Shown here: in pieces, positions 10,350 through 26,095 of the stretch
Position numbering within the stretch: the first letter of the stretch is position 1
How the letters are laid out: the number at the start of each line of letters is the position of its first letter
Assembly (NCBI GenBank): GCA_038501195.1
Contig: JBBPUQ010000002.1
Location: forward strand, 5,347,001-5,411,000
From: Nemania diffusa
Taxonomy: Eukaryota > Ascomycota > Sordariomycetes > Xylariales > Xylariaceae
Length of the DNA: 64,000 nucleotides
Direction: 5' to 3'
The notes under the pieces: model-generated
What the model was told of the DNA's origin: nothing
The model's input: only the letters and a program-made list of their open reading frames with translations
Database searches by the model: none
Program-made: the position numbers and the translations under genes

Positions 10350-11290
10350 TAGTCATAATTTTGCCAGCTTCCCGTGGCGAATGGGCGTCTTAAATAAGTG
10401 CAGGTAAGTTAGTGTACCCGTCATAATGCATTTCTGACCCGCCGTTTCCCATAGATGCTGATAGTTTACGATATAGTCTGAAGATAATCGCGGCGACGTC
10501 TTCGCCGGCTTTGTCCATATGTGCCTTCATGGTATTACCCAGCTCCTCCTGGATAGTAGGTAGGTAATAGACAACTATGGTTGCGCGAAGGTCTTCAAAA
10601 CCACCGTCCTAAGCACTACCTACTATATAGGGACACAAACAGTCCCTTTGTTCGGTCCACGTGCCTGTAGACGTATAGCAGCCTGCTGATAGTTTCTACA
10701 TATAGGACTGACGTTCATAGCGGTGGATCCGAAGTATCAACGACAAGGGATAGACTCAATGAGGATGCAGCGCACTTGTGTACTCGCAGCACCAGCATGT
10801 TTCCGCGATCTCGACGTTGAAGTTCATCATGGGCACCTCGTTGGTGTCGGTGTGATCGTCTTGGCCAATTAGTGCATCAGCCTCTCTCATTCGAGAATTA
10901 GTAGCTTTGATGAAGCTCTCTCGGTACCGTTCTACCAGGTCTTTTACATTCTTGAAAGCGGTAGTTCAATCTCCACCTCGGGTGCCGGAGAGGAACAACG
11001 CGTTGCAGTAGCCGGCGGTTGGCCCTGGGTATAAACTCTATTCTACGCCATAACCGAAAGAGCCCCAATTGCCTTCGATGCGAAAACGCCGGCGCAATCA
11101 CGAAGACCTTGCTAATCTTCTACATTCGAGGTTTAGAGCTATAATCGTTTCTTGACAAGCAAGATTTGATTTGTGCCGTGAACACCAACTGTTCTTGTAG
11201 ATTATGATGAGCCCTTCGCAGCATTGAACGATATTCGAGACCGCTGGGACTAGCCACACTAAGACTTTAAGTCGCCGCCTATTCGTCAAC
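10350..11290 (-). pseudogene. Unidentified decayed gene, minus strand
   Basis: Several minus-strand blocks have protein-like composition but no single open frame joins them: one with AHHNLQEQLVFTAQIKSCLS (about 11150-11220), one with FKNVKDLVERYRESFIKATN (about 10910-10970), one with TDTNEVPMMNFNVEIAETCW (about 10790-10850), one with GNTMKAHMDKAGEDVAAIIF (about 10480-10540), and one with SSSLQEQIDSLHVLITSLQN (about 10270-10325). The last looks like a short coiled coil. Stops and frame changes separate them. I do not recognise the family. Confidence 0.3.
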
Positions 11291-11553
11291 ACGCCGACCT
11301 CCTAAGATGTTGGGCATTGGATTCGCTGAATGCTGTGGACTATGTTTGAACCTGAGGAGGTTGACCATCCATGTGCACCTACTACATATTACCGAGGTAC
11401 TACTTCACTCTACTGTACTCAATCTGCCCCTTATGGTTAACAATATACCGCACGTTCATAATCTGTGACGATTTATTCCTGGGGCCTAATTCGATCGGGG
11501 GCTGTACGCCATGCAATATTTGTTCCAATTTAGCTATTCAAAACAAGGGACTA

Positions 11554-12924
11554 CTAGTTCTTGCTCTTCCTCCTATTATCCGCTCTTGAATCTGTAAATG
11601 AGGTGCTCGGAGTACCCTTTGCCTGACCGGTGTTACTCGACCGACTGTCATTCTTAATACAGGGCGAAATGGAACCAGCATCCAACTGCGATACGCCACG
11701 GCTTTCCAAGTCCTGAGAAACGCGGGGATCCGGAAGTGACACGGAATCGAAGCTGGTAGATGGCAATTGGTCGATAGCCGAGCAGATTGTCTTAAAATGA
11801 GCCGAAGCCCATAGGTCATAGACGTTCTTTGTAAAACAATAAGCCGTCCATTTATCTTAGCCATCCCGTGCAGTAAAATCAAATGTATGAATTGGATGCC
11901 GGTAGTACTCGATATCCTTTCCACTTATTACCGGATAATGGCCATAAATTCGCACTGACCTATAATCATGAGAGATGGAGAAGCCAAGAATTACTCGGTG
12001 AACCTCACTTTCGCGCTTTACAGCACGAAAAAGCTCGGCAACAGCACGTACCGCAAGGGTCATGCTGTGGGCGTTCTGGTGATCGGCTATGCCTAGCGCT
12101 GTAGTGCCACACTTCACTTCGCACGTCAAAAAAGGGAAATACATATAGTATGTCGCCATAAAAACAGACCGGTCTCCAGCGATAAAGTTGCCAATAAACG
12201 GTGCTAGTTTAGCAAGCTGGTTATCAGTAAACGCTTTACGTTTAAAACCCACAGAGTAGTCAGGTTGAGGACAAATGCTAGTTAAAGGGATTGAGTTGTT
12301 CCAGCTTTCGTTAACGCTTTCAATAAGATGCTCAAGGTGTTTAGCACCATAAGTACAAAGAGTTTCTGCTCGAGGGACGATTAATGGCGTGATATCCTGG
12401 ATAATCCTAGCCTCGTTTTTATCTTCTACTTTTCGGCAGGTGGACTCGAAAATATCGGAACGAAAAAGGGAATCTTGAGGGGTTGTTTGCTCGCTTTCAA
12501 GCAATAGCTCACATAATTTTTTGCTTTCGTTAGCGATTCCTAGGTCAGACTTGTCCATAAAGCTACCTTTCGTCTCAAGTAAAGTTTTGTAGCGTAGATC
12601 TCGGTATAGTGCGCTTTTTTCTTCCCTCGGCTTCTGATCACTAGGCGTTATGGACGTGCTTGAATTCGACCGCTTGCGGAGAGACGGCAGGGTCCTTTTT
12701 TGGACCATCAAATGCTGCATATTGAGTTCAAAGTATTTTTGTGGCCAGTGTCCTTCTCTTGCCCAAAACTCAATCGGGTTGGCTGGCTCGTAGGTGCCGT
12801 TATCCGTGGGTCTGTCGGAACTAGGGGATCGTCGAGGCCGCTTCTGACAGGAATTCGGATCCTGATCGAGCACGTCGGCAGGGCGTTTTATGCTACGCCT
12901 GTCAAGTATCGCGGAACCCTTCAA
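11554..12924 (-). pseudogene. DUF7924-type PD-(D/E)XK-nuclease-like gene, interrupted by a stop
   Basis: A minus-strand frame runs from about 12924 to a TAA at 11857-11859. The same frame then continues open for about 100 more codons to 11554 with family-like sequence (DKWTAYCFTKNVYDLW, then FKTICSAIDQLPS). The N-terminal part has a basic, Ser/Pro-rich region, NPIEFWAREGHWP, and ETKGSFMDKSDLGI. The core has PDYSVGFKRKAFTDNQLAKL, FIAGDRSVFMATYYMYFPF and LTCEVKCG. The PD...EVK arrangement is the signature of the PD-(D/E)XK nuclease fold. This family is common and expanded in filamentous ascomycetes and of unknown role. No ATG opens the frame (TTG at 12924), so a first exon may be missing or lost. 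The stop removes the C-terminal quarter. I call it a pseudogene, though a shortened product is possible. Confidence 0.75.
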
Positions 12925-15317
12925 TGATTTAGCTTGGGTGCCTACATAGTGGCAAAGATGGGAATGCCGTACCTGTTGAGGCAGAGTCTCCTTGGTTGAA
13001 GATGGTTTCGTTGGATGGCATTCACCCCGTTCTGGAACTAGTTGCCGTCGTCGACATGTTGTGGGACGATTGCTTTCGCGCTTCCGGACCCCCCCGGATC
13101 GCCTCCCTGTTCATTGTTAGTGAGAGTATCGCGCAGTGCTTCACGAAATAGCTACTTTGATCTTTCGGCACTGATGATATATGCTCTCCTTGGGCGACTA
13201 CCTGTGCTCGGGTGCGGGCCATGGCGACGAGAATCGTAGTGAGCGACGTGGTTAGTTTATGTATCCGTAGAAAGACGCGCTTCAACCGGGAAGATGGGAG
13301 TATGTAACGAGGGCTGTTGGATTTACTACGTAGCGCTGGGTCAAAGGGAGCTGAGCCAATAGTTGGATTAGGTACGTACCTCGTAGAATCATTGCACTAC
13401 CTAATGAGCAATTATACAGGGAAATCTAGGAGCGTGAAGCTCACTCTTGCCCAGAGGAAATAATAAAATAAAAAATGTAAATAAATATTTAATATATATA
13501 TTTTTATATTAATCATTTTATTTTATTAGTTAAGACTGCCTGCCCTACAGGTTGGATCCTGGCGTTGTTTGTTGTTAGGTGTGACTACTCTGTCCTCCTC
13601 CCCTTAATATTAACTTGTGTACCCAGAATACGCTATATGCCACCCCAAATTCTCTCGACATAATATTTTAATCTAATGAAATAGCAACCAAGATTCATGG
13701 GAAGTTGAGTAGTGAAGGTTTTTGTAACAAAAAAATGCTCAGAAATAGTTTAAAACGCCAGGGAAGCTTTCATAGTGATTATAAGAAGCTGTAAGGCATA
13801 TAGTTACGGCACCCGGCCTCCAGAGTGGGTCTATATGGTTAGATGTGAAATTATATATAAAGAAGACTGTTTAAATGCAGGTCAAGATTCTATGTAGCTA
13901 TAAGCGCGCAACTCAGGGGCGAGCTGAGACAGCTGTGTTTCTATTATAAGATTACTTCACGATATCAACTGTAGCACGGAGCGTCCTTATTCCTTTTTTG
14001 AAGCACATATTCATTGGTTACATAGGTTAGTCAGTAGTCAGAGTAGAATACAGGCCTGAGAACTCTACGATTGTATAGTCTATGTCGACACCTAACGATT
14101 TTCATTACTGCTAGCACAGTATATGGCCGTATTGCTTTCAGCATAGATAACATTCATACCCTGGCATCACAGGCCCAAGAATAAAATATTGAAAGACAAA
14201 AATAATATCTACCTACTTACCGCTAACATAACAATAATCATGCTCATCGACTTCGAGTAGTGGTGCTAACCTATGCTTTCGATATTAGCTTGCGTAATCA
14301 CACCTAACAACATCTTGAGTTGAACTGTATATTAGTGAGTTCTTCTTGATATCGGGAGTAGATAGCGGCTTTCTATTTTACCACCGACATCGTTGATGGT
14401 ATCTGGGATTCGGAGTCTAAGATTCCTGACTAATATGCTGGCTGAGTAACTAAACTTGCCTTGATATGAGACTGGGATTGTATGATATTTATCGGAAGAA
14501 ACCATCACGTTGATGCCATTATCTCAGGTACCGTTTAACAATACTAGATATATTATCTAATTATTATTCTAACCATTATGGCCAAATTGGAACGCCCCTT
14601 TTTAGAGCGATATCTAAATCTTATTCTTCATACAACATTTGACATGTGGTCAATTTGTAGTTTATTAGCCTATCAGTAATTATTACTAAGTACCTAAGAG
14701 TTGACTGTTTTACCTAAGCAATTACTATCACCACGGGAACATGGACGAAAAGTCGCTTTTTCTTGGCATATTACATTAACGTCCCCTGATTGCCTCGCAC
14801 AACCCCAAGAACCCGAAGAGATTATGGTAGCTCAGAAGGTCTCCGGGGCGAATTATATTTTAAGGAATCTTGGTCTTTCCCCCATCTATTTCTATATCGG
14901 CAATTCCATGGAAGCTTGCTTTGACGAGGGCTTACAATCACTCAAGCTGAATTAAAGTTACATACAGTACGTATTGGTAAAATACACTGTTGCACCACAC
15001 GGTACAATGGAGCACTGCGCCTGCTAGCATTAAATAGGTACTTGCACTATGCTGTAAGCAGCGGTAAAATTGGGTCTAGCCTTGCAGGCACCCCAAGCTG
15101 TTCGTCACCTTTGGTAGACACCACACTTAATTCGGAGCCTCCCGTCGTCGCCTGAAGCTATTTACTTAACAGCTTAGCATCACTCAATACTAACCGAACA
15201 CTGTACCTCGACTTCTCCATCCCGAACTTCTGCATCGATACTGTCCCGCCTAAGAGATACGCCTCACTATTTGTCCCGTATCGTACCGAATAGTCCACAG
15301 ATTACAAGCCAACCGTC
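12925..15317. other. Gene-poor 2.4 kb upstream of rpt4
   Basis: Overlapping opposite frames at 13022-13285 and 13042-13239 are likely chance. A short A+T-rich tract lies at 13440-13510. A 84-codon plus frame at 14701-14955 starts with TTG and matches nothing I know. The last 200 bases should contain the rpt4 promoter and 5' leader (pyrimidine-rich around 15180-15300). Confidence 0.4.
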
Positions 15318-16694
15318 ATGGCTTCTGATGGAGAAAGGGAGCTCGCCCTGCAAGCTCTCCGATCTAAATTGATCGAGTCGCGGGAGTGGGAGTCCAAGCT
15401 AAAAGCATTACGATTAGAAATTAAGGGTTTAGAGAAGGACTACAACCAGACAGAGGAAAACATAAAGGCACTGCAAAGCGTCGGTCAGATCATCGGCGAG
15501 GTCTTGAAGCAGCTGGACGATGAGAGATGTAAGCACCACCTTCCCATCGCGAGATCGGCAAGTCGGCGCATGCTAACTCGGTTGCTATTCAGTTATCGTG
15601 AAAGCGTCCTCCGGCCCCCGGTATGTCGTCGGCTGCAGATCAAAGGTAGACAAGGCGAAGATGAAGCAGGGAACCCGCGTCGCCCTCGACATGACGACGC
15701 TCACCATCATGCGTATGTTACCGCGCGAAGTCGATCCCCTCGTCTACAACATGTCATTAGAGGACCCTGGCCAGGTCAGTTTTGCAGGAATTGGCGGCCT
15801 GAACGATCAGATCCGTGAGCTGCGAGAGGTTATCGAGCTGCCCTTGAAGAACCCAGAGCTATTTCTAAGAGTCGGCATTAAGCCACCGAAAGGTGTGCTA
15901 CTATATGGCCCTCCTGGCACCGGGAAGACCCTGCTGGCGAGAGCCGTCGCCAGCAGTTTAGAGACAAATTTCTTAAAAGGTATGACTGTTCCATCACCAA
16001 CTCTTTCCACCAGCGGCTATCAGGCATGAGAACTAACATGCTATCCCGGTAAACAGTCGTATCTTCAGCCATTGTCGACAAGTATATCGGCGAGTCGGCG
16101 CGTTTGATCCGTGAGATGTTTGGGTATGCGAAGGAACATGAGCCCTGCATCATTTTCATGGACGAGATAGACGCCATCGGTGGGCGCCGGTTCTCGGAGG
16201 GAACCAGTGCTGATCGTGAAATCCAACGCACGCTGATGGAGCTCCTGAACCAGCTGGATGGTTTCGACTACCTCGGCAAGACTAAGATCATTATGGCCAC
16301 GAACCGGCCCGACACCCTCGACCCCGCGCTGCTACGTGCGGGACGTCTCGATCGTAAGCTCGAGATCCCCTTACCCAACGAGGTCGGGCGCCTTGAGATC
16401 CTCAAGATCCATGCCCAAAGCGTCGTGACCGAGGGCGAGATCGACTTTGAGAGTGTCGTCAAGATGAGCGATGGGCTGAACGGCGCCGATTTGCGCAACG
16501 TAGTTACTGAGGCGTACGTATTCCATATTCCGTTGTCGATCATAAGAGAATTTTACTAATTGTCATCCTTCAGTGGTCTGTTCGCCATCAAGGCATACCG
16601 GGATGCCGTCAACCAAGACGATTTCAACAAGGCAGTACGGAAACTGGCAGAGGCAAAGAAACTAGAAGGCAAGCTCGAGTACCAGAAGCTGTGA
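15318..16694 (+). CDS. rpt4: 26S proteasome regulatory subunit RPT4 (subunit 10B, AAA ATPase)
   Basis: Exons 15318-15528, 15593-15979, 16057-16513 and 16574-16694 give 391 residues, close to human PSMC6 (389). The N-terminal coiled coil (residues about 5-65) is followed by an OB-fold region. The AAA domain has Walker A GPPGTGKT near 176, Walker B IIFMDEID near 231, and [20 protein letters not shown] as sensor and arginine-finger region. The C-terminus ends [12 protein letters not shown]4 normally lacks the HbYX tail. It is one of six ATPases in the hexameric ring that unfolds ubiquitinated substrates and feeds them to the 20S core, in nucleus and cytosol. All three introns have good GT..AG ends and preserve phase (F, V and A codons are split). 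No damage is seen. Confidence 0.97.
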
Positions 16695-19600
16695 TAACCT
16701 ACGTGAGGATAGAAGACGGCGTAGAAAATCAAAAGCAGGGTAGACGGAGACATTCGGGCAAGTCGAGGCCCATATGATATTAGAGGGAGGCCTACCGCAG
16801 CTTTCAGCGCTTGACAAGACTACTTAATATCACCCATCAACCGGCGTCCTCCCGGTGTAGTGTAATACTATGTATGTTTACGCACATCTGATATAGTCTT
16901 CTCTGCGGAGTCGAGGTGGGCGAGACATCTCTTCGTCTGTCTTTCCTGCAAAACTAGCTTTTGATACTACGAGATGGAATCATCGGGTTCGTGATGACAT
17001 GTGATTCCCTCACGCGTCACCTTCTCTCATTCGTCCTACTGCCCCAGCATTATGAGTGCCACCCGGCGGCATATAATACTTATCCTCTCGTCGCATCGCA
17101 CTTATACTAGATAGGTGCGTATCTGCCTGTCATCTGCGGTTAGGTCGGCAGCGACATCTTGTATGAACTGTACTTGCATTAATACATAGAACGTAAAAAC
17201 ACGACGCGACGCCGCACTTTGACATGCAAAATACCACAGCGACGGAGTATCCCGGCTCGGTATCTCACCGTATATGCTCTCTTAGACGTGTAAGGAGGCT
17301 GCTATATGTAAGGATTGATGGATGATGCCGCATTACCTACGCGTACTCCGATCTCGAGTCAGACTGGGTACGTAAGACAGTACTCTCTCTTGTCTCTTAT
17401 TGGCTATGTTGGAAGGTATGGTGTGTGTTTGAATATTGCTTGCTGACCTGATATGACCTTCGTGAGCTCGCCCTGCTGTTGAGTAAAAACTAATTTTTTT
17501 TTGCTGGGTGTCTCGTGTACGTCGCCGAAGTAGTTTAGTTTAAATAGATAGCCCGGATTTTAAAATGTGATTAAATTTCAAGAATCTAGCTGAATGTACT
17601 GCAATATGAAGAAGTATACATATAACGTGGCTGGAACTTCTACGACATATTCTTTATGTTCCCTAGGAGGACCGTTTCGGTCTGCTATCGCGTATTTACA
17701 TAGCAAGGCTATTTTACTTCCCAACCTCGAACTTAGATCTCAGATATCACAGCAAATCATAAAGGCGTTGTTTAAATCAGAAGTGTCAAGGATGGAGAAC
17801 AGTAAAAAGGTAGTATTATAATCCATGTCATATATCCTTAAACATAAGTATAGCCTCTACCCCATGCCCTTCTCATATGCGGGGAAATGTACTCCGCCAA
17901 CCTGCGCGCAAACAAGCCGGTGTATAGTCAGGCCAATTGTTCCCCTTGAGAGCGTATATAGACGAATAAACGATTGCCTGTAGTAGAGCGATCGTGAAAT
18001 AAGCTCGGCTCAATGAGTTACCTAGCGATTACACTGAATAGAGGTAGTGAGTTTGGGGATCCTGAAAGTGGAGCGAGCTGAGATGCGGCTGATAAAAGCT
18101 GTGATGAAGAGTTGAGTTCTACAGTACTGTAGTTTAAGTATTTGTAGGGAGGTTTTATTAGAGTAGAGGAATTTCGCCTTGCCTGAACCTACGGCTGAAT
18201 ACTCTGTAAGGGCTGTCTGTGTTAGAAGCTGTTAACGAATTAAACCGATACCTTGCGACACGTGGGGTACCGGACAGAGCCAGGCGTTCGTAAGGTGTTG
18301 CCGTTGAGGCTGATGATACCCTATATTTTGATCATTGCAGCTCGGATAATAGCAACTAACCCCAGAAAATCTTTGCCGGCCGTTTTGAGCTTGAAAGCTC
18401 TGATTAGGATGCTAATTTTATCACGTCAATGGCCGTATTTGGCGACGTCGACATGGAAAAGCTCCCGAGGCAAAGTTTTCTATAAACCGTATGCTTGTTG
18501 AGGCGGCAGGCTATAAGTGCTATTCTTGGATCTTGCCTGTCTCCGCTATCGTGGCTAACAACAGCCGGTCGCTATTTTATGCGAGCTAGCTACGAATGGT
18601 GAAGAATTGAGAGGCCACCCTGGATTCCGCGGGCCTGGTTAGACTACAGCGTATGCGTAAAGCCGTGTGGCGATGACTTTGCCGAAAACCCACTTCGCTA
18701 GGTATTTAGATCACGAACACTGGCTCGCGGTCAACTCGACTAAGTCTATGATGGAAGTAAGTACCTAGGTGAGCAAAACGCTAGTTCTAATGGAGGACTT
18801 ATAGATAATGTGATTCGCTGACATTATATGAAGAGTTCCGAAATAGTTTTGCACTGTATATTGATACGAAGGCAAGCTAAGGCAAGGACCCGTTAGTGCT
18901 CCAAGTTGAGGATTCAAAAGGGTATAGATAATTAACAACGAGGGTTGCCAGGCCAAGCACGTATGCCACGGATAGGGCCCTTTTTGACAAGGAAAAAAAT
19001 AAATAAAAACCCAATATCAAATTCTTGTAGGCTTTTACGGTCGTAGGATTGTTTACATTGAAAGAGAAAGACCCTGATTAGAGTAAGCACTGGGGTTACC
19101 TAGAAGGATACCGATGACGACCCAAGATCTTAGGTGAGATCTTGTTTTGTCCGAACGGCATAACGGGACTTGATAATTGTCTGCCCGCAAAGCCGAGAAA
19201 CAATCTGAAGAATACTGTAAGTAGGTACCAGCATGGGATGGGAGGCTGGTAAGGCTGGCTTTGATCGGAATCCGGGGCTAGCAGGCAAGAATTTGGATGT
19301 ACGGAACGCTATGACAGATATTCTCGTATGACGACATATCGGGATATTAATGCTGGATAAGGAGAATGCCAAACAAGCGGCGTTTGCCCGCCCTTCTGAT
19401 CTTCCCTTCTGCTCTTGTGGTGTTGATACCCCTTTTCTGAAATGGCGTCACTATTCGTGTTCGCACATTTGATCTCGGCAGCTTGATGAGCGGAATTGGC
19501 AACAACCAACGACAAGCAGCGGCTCATCAACAATTCGATTACATACCTAGATAGGTACCTAGTGCAAGCTGCAAGCTGCTGCGACGGTGACTGAGAAGTG

Positions 19601-21223
19601 CTACCAGTATATGGCTGCAGCGTAGCATTGACGACGCCGTGTGGGTTTACGGACCCAGGGATCTACTGATAGGCTGGCGCATTAGTTCAGGTACAGCCCC
19701 AACAGCAGGGTGGGACCCCGGTCACGACTCGCCCGTGGTGGAGGCGCTGTCTGGCTCTGTCTGGCCCTGTCTGGTGTTTTGTACAGTAGCTTTGGCAGGG
19801 GGGCTGCCCACAACGCTCTCTGAACACGAAGTGCTGCCGGCATTGGCGATTGTCGATAGCTCCAATTGCATGACATAGGATTTTGCGCTACACCACTGTA
19901 CCTGGAATATAGCCATGTCGACTCGAGCAGCCGTCACCACAGCCGCGGTCACAACCGCGGTATCCCCGATGACAGGTGTCTTTTGTTTTCTGACATCCTG
20001 CGGGCTCGTATGAGAAGATTCTGTTAGGTAGTTTCTCTAATACAATAATGGATACTGGTAATATGCGTATGTCTATCTGTACTGTACCATCAGCCCGTAT
20101 TGATAGTCGAAAAGGGCGTGTGATTGTAGCGATATGAAACCATTCCGCAGTCTAAGTAGGTAAGTATCTACGTGGCTTGAGAACGATGAAACACACGAAG
20201 CTACCCCGCTTAGTGCATGTGCTAGGAATGAGAACGTTTGTCTAGGTACTTCGATGTAGGCATCGCACGTAAATCATAAATTGCCCATGTACGTATGAAG
20301 TAGGTATTCTGTAGATATGTAGGACGATACTTGAATGAAGGTGTCTGAATTGCCTACATGTACTCTGCGTAAGTAGACACTGCAGGTACTGGTAACTTGC
20401 ATTCTGCAAGGTGGGGGGGAATGTTGTTCTGAAATGCCCCCTCTGATTGCGCTAATCGTCTCACTATGGTGCACACTAACTACTTGCCTTAAGTCACCGC
20501 TCACCTCAGAGTTTCCAATCTACCTACAGTGAGTGATTCGTATAGGTACTTGCGGCTTGGTACTTACATACAGTACCTCCGTGGCAGCAGGGCGGCAATA
20601 GCTAACAGTCTACATATGTAGTTCTCGTGTTGGTTGAGTGTAGTACTTCAATAACACATGAAAAGTCCATATAGAATCTATGTATCTCGTATGTATACAG
20701 TACAGGATGTGGCACAGAAGCTTCAATGCAACGGGCTGGAGGGCAAGTTCTGGGCAGAGAACAAAGAGACCCCCGCCGCAACGCCTTTGTGTACCCTTTC
20801 CAGGCTTCTGATTTGTCCAGGCCTCCACACCACCACCATCAGCGTCATCAGCAAGAGGGCAGCAGCCGATTCACCGTGTTGCTCCAGCTGCTGCATAGCA
20901 ACGCTACAGCTCTGCCAACTTTCATCTTCGGGTTGGACCTATAATACTAGATAAAGGGTCCTCAGCCCCAGCTCTGTCCCTCCATCCATCTACGTATCTG
21001 GCTTGATCATATTTCTGCTTCCTTTCCCTTCCTCACTCATCCGTTCTCTGCATCCCATTTATTCCTTCATCCCACTCAATACCCGCCTCCGCCTCTCTTC
21101 CCCTCCTCGAGACTACAGTAGATACTCGCTGCCAGCATTAAGCTTCGCTGTTCCTAGATCGGCCTTGGGTTGTTCCTTGTAATTGCGTGAGAGAGAATAT
21201 ACATAGACTTCCCCGAGAGCACC
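16695..21223. other. 4.5 kb without a supported gene, up to the gfa1 leader
   Basis: Small frames (17594-17821, 18253-18501, 19130-19533, 19639-19878, 20610-20954) overlap on opposite strands and show no family signature. TAGGTACCTA-like motifs recur (for example near 19548 and 20155). From about 20960 to 21223 the plus strand is strongly pyrimidine-rich after TATAATACTAGATAAAGG near 20940, typical of the promoter and 5' leader of an abundant fungal transcript, here gfa1. Confidence 0.5.
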
Positions 21224-23876
<2,653 letters not shown>

Positions 23877-24690
23877 ATTTGCGTATTTGCACAAATTTAT
23901 AGACACGACTCCTGACTGCGGCGTTGGCTTCAAAACGGACTTTGTTTCAAGGTTGGTGGTTGGGTTGGGATAACATACATAAGCGTTCTTGTTTGCCATG
24001 ATTTGCGAAACACATTTCAGATGGAGCACGACTACCAGGCATTCCATCGCATATTAGAGTCACTTCTGGAAGATGCGCATGCTGGCGGCTCACCTGGTAG
24101 CTCATTCTGGATGCATATCGTGGGGGAAACAGGGGCAGGCGGGCACACTACCCTGGGATGATATATGTAGTCAACCGATGATTGACGACCTAGATTATTA
24201 ATAGAATGCCAAGCAAAAAAAGAGCCCTCTAGCTAGTGAGGTCGTTTCGTGATTTCGAATGTCCACTTAAATACCCTCCTTGATAGAATATAATGTGAGT
24301 AAGTCTTAGTGATAGTTATTGAAGTAAATCACTTGTATGAAGATATCACTAGTGGAATTAATGGAACTGATTTGAACGCCGTATCTATGGCCAAGTAACC
24401 GACTATAATGTTACATCATGCGGCACGTTGCGGCTTTGCTCATCTCTTAAGGGAGATTGTGTCCTTTTCCGCCATATGTCTAGAGGTTAACGCTTAGTCT
24501 AGATCTGGGGAGTAAACGACATTTCAGCATCTTAGGCACTTAGGCTACCGACAAGACTCCGATACTCTATGAGGTAGCTTCTAGGCTGTGCTGTGCTGTG
24601 CTAGGCATGAATTCATATACCCAGCCATCCCCAAACCATCAATTCACTCCGACCATGATGATACGCTGCTGGTACCATCTCAAGACCGCC
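23877..24690. other. Convergent 3' region between gfa1 and pre4
   Basis: Holds the 3' ends of two converging genes. No open frame of note and no clear RNA gene. Confidence 0.5.
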
Positions 24691-25663
24691 TTACACGGTC
24701 TGGGTGCCGTAGCCCTTGATGCGGTCGGCGAAGGCCCAGCTCTGGTTCTCGAGCTTCTCGGTCTCGCTGAGCTCGACGCCGGCCTTGGTGACGACGGCGA
24801 GGGAGTAGGCGTCGAGGGAGCGGGCGTCGCGGTAGAAGAGGACCTTCATGCACTCGCGGATGCATTCCACGGCCTGCTCGCGGGTGACGGAGGCGACGGC
24901 GGCCTCGTCGGGGACGAGGCGGCGCATGATGGGCTGGGCGAGCATGCTGCCGAAGCCCGTAGCGAGCGAGGGCGAGGTGAAGGTGGTGCCGAGGAGGTCG
25001 GCGGCGGCGAGGAAGGGGGCGCCGGCCTCGTCGAGGCCGGCGACGAGGAGGCTGTTCCAGAGCGGGTCGAACTTGGAGCGGCGGTGGTAGAGGAGCTTGG
25101 CGAGGTACTTGTGCAGGTTGCGGGCCGTCAGGGTCGGTTGGGGCGTCGAGGCGCTGGTCGCGTAGGCCTCGTCGATGGCGAGCTCCTTCAGGTGCCGGTC
25201 GAGGTATTGCATGTCCGAGACGTCGCCGCCGAAGCCGACGACGGAGGACGAGGCGAAGGTGCGGAGGCGCTTGACGTCTGTGAAGCGGGCTAGGGAGCCG
25301 TAGGAGGCTGGGACGGGGGTTAGCTTGGGCTCGGCTGCGGATAGGTGTGGTGTAGTGTGTAGATATATATATATAGAGAGAGAGAGAGCGGAGGGATGTA
25401 TGTACCTAGGTTATCGGCGGCGATCACGACGCCGTCTTTGAACTTCATGGCGAGCACTGACGTGCCGGTGACGATGGGGGACTGTGTGTGTTGGTTGGGC
25501 CCGTTCGTCTGCATATATGAGGCATCGTAGGCACCGTAGACGTCGTCTCTGGGCTGTTGCGTTTGCGGACTTGCGTGTCAGCGTTGTCTATCTGGATGAA
25601 GTCACCAGTGTGAGCGAGTTCGGTTTGACTTACACGGCCCCATGCATGCGGTCTGTGATCCAT
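24691..25663 (-). CDS. pre4: 20S proteasome subunit beta-7 (Pre4 type)
   Basis: Minus-strand exons 25663-25634, 25553-25406 and 25307-24691 give 264 residues. The start [10 protein letters not shown] joins [18 protein letters not shown] and then [20 protein letters not shown], the junction between propeptide and mature chain. [21 protein letters not shown] and [18 protein letters not shown] follow, diagnostic of beta-7. This subunit lacks peptidase activity of its own, and its C-terminal tail helps join the two half proteasomes; here the chain ends [10 protein letters not shown]. Exon 3 is strongly GC-rich compared with the flanks. With rpt4 8 kb away, two proteasome genes flank gfa1. They are not adjacent, so a shared promoter is not implied. 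Confidence 0.95.
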
Positions 25664-26095
25664 TGTTGTCTGGAGGGGTGAGGTGTGTATGTGAGTTGAA
25701 AGAGGTCGAGGTTCGTTTCGTACGGAGTGGATGGTAGTTTGGGATTCGTTCGGTATGGTATAGTGTGATGTGGTGGTGGGTTGAGTGAAGCTCCAGGCTG
25801 AGTGAAGTCAACCAACCGATTGCTGGAGCTCGGGTTCAGGTACGATAGGTAGGCGCGTCACTCCGTCTGCCTTGCTGAAGCTTGGTTGTTGGCTGTGCTG
25901 TATGTGGAGACAGCTGGTGGCGGCTGTGGTTCCTGTGCTAGAGGCTCTTCGGCCCACTTATACTTTTGCAACTCGCTTTCATATCACCGCAAGCTTACGT
26001 GAAGGGGCCGTCGACGAATCATTTCTTAGGTTATTGCTTTCATATCAAACACCCTAGTTGAATTACAATAGGTTGATTTCGTATGTGAATTCACC
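25664..26095. promoter_or_regulatory. Divergent promoter region between pre4 and the HCNGP-like gene
   Basis: About 430 bases separate the two starts, which face away from each other, so promoters for both should lie here. No TATA box or known fungal proteasome-control motif is obvious. The ORFs seen across it overlap in several frames and are not credible. Confidence 0.5.

Noticed and set aside
18253..18501. 82-codon plus-strand frame
   Set aside because: No ATG at the start, no family signature, and an equally coherent reading on the other strand.
24598..25293. 231-codon plus-strand frame
   Set aside because: Shadow of the GC-rich third exon of the beta-7 proteasome gene on the other strand; its Gly/Glu/Ala-rich translation is an artefact.
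25366..25390. TATATATATA then GAGAGAGAGAG tract as a regulatory site
   Set aside because: It lies inside intron 2 of the beta-7 gene and is a simple microsatellite.
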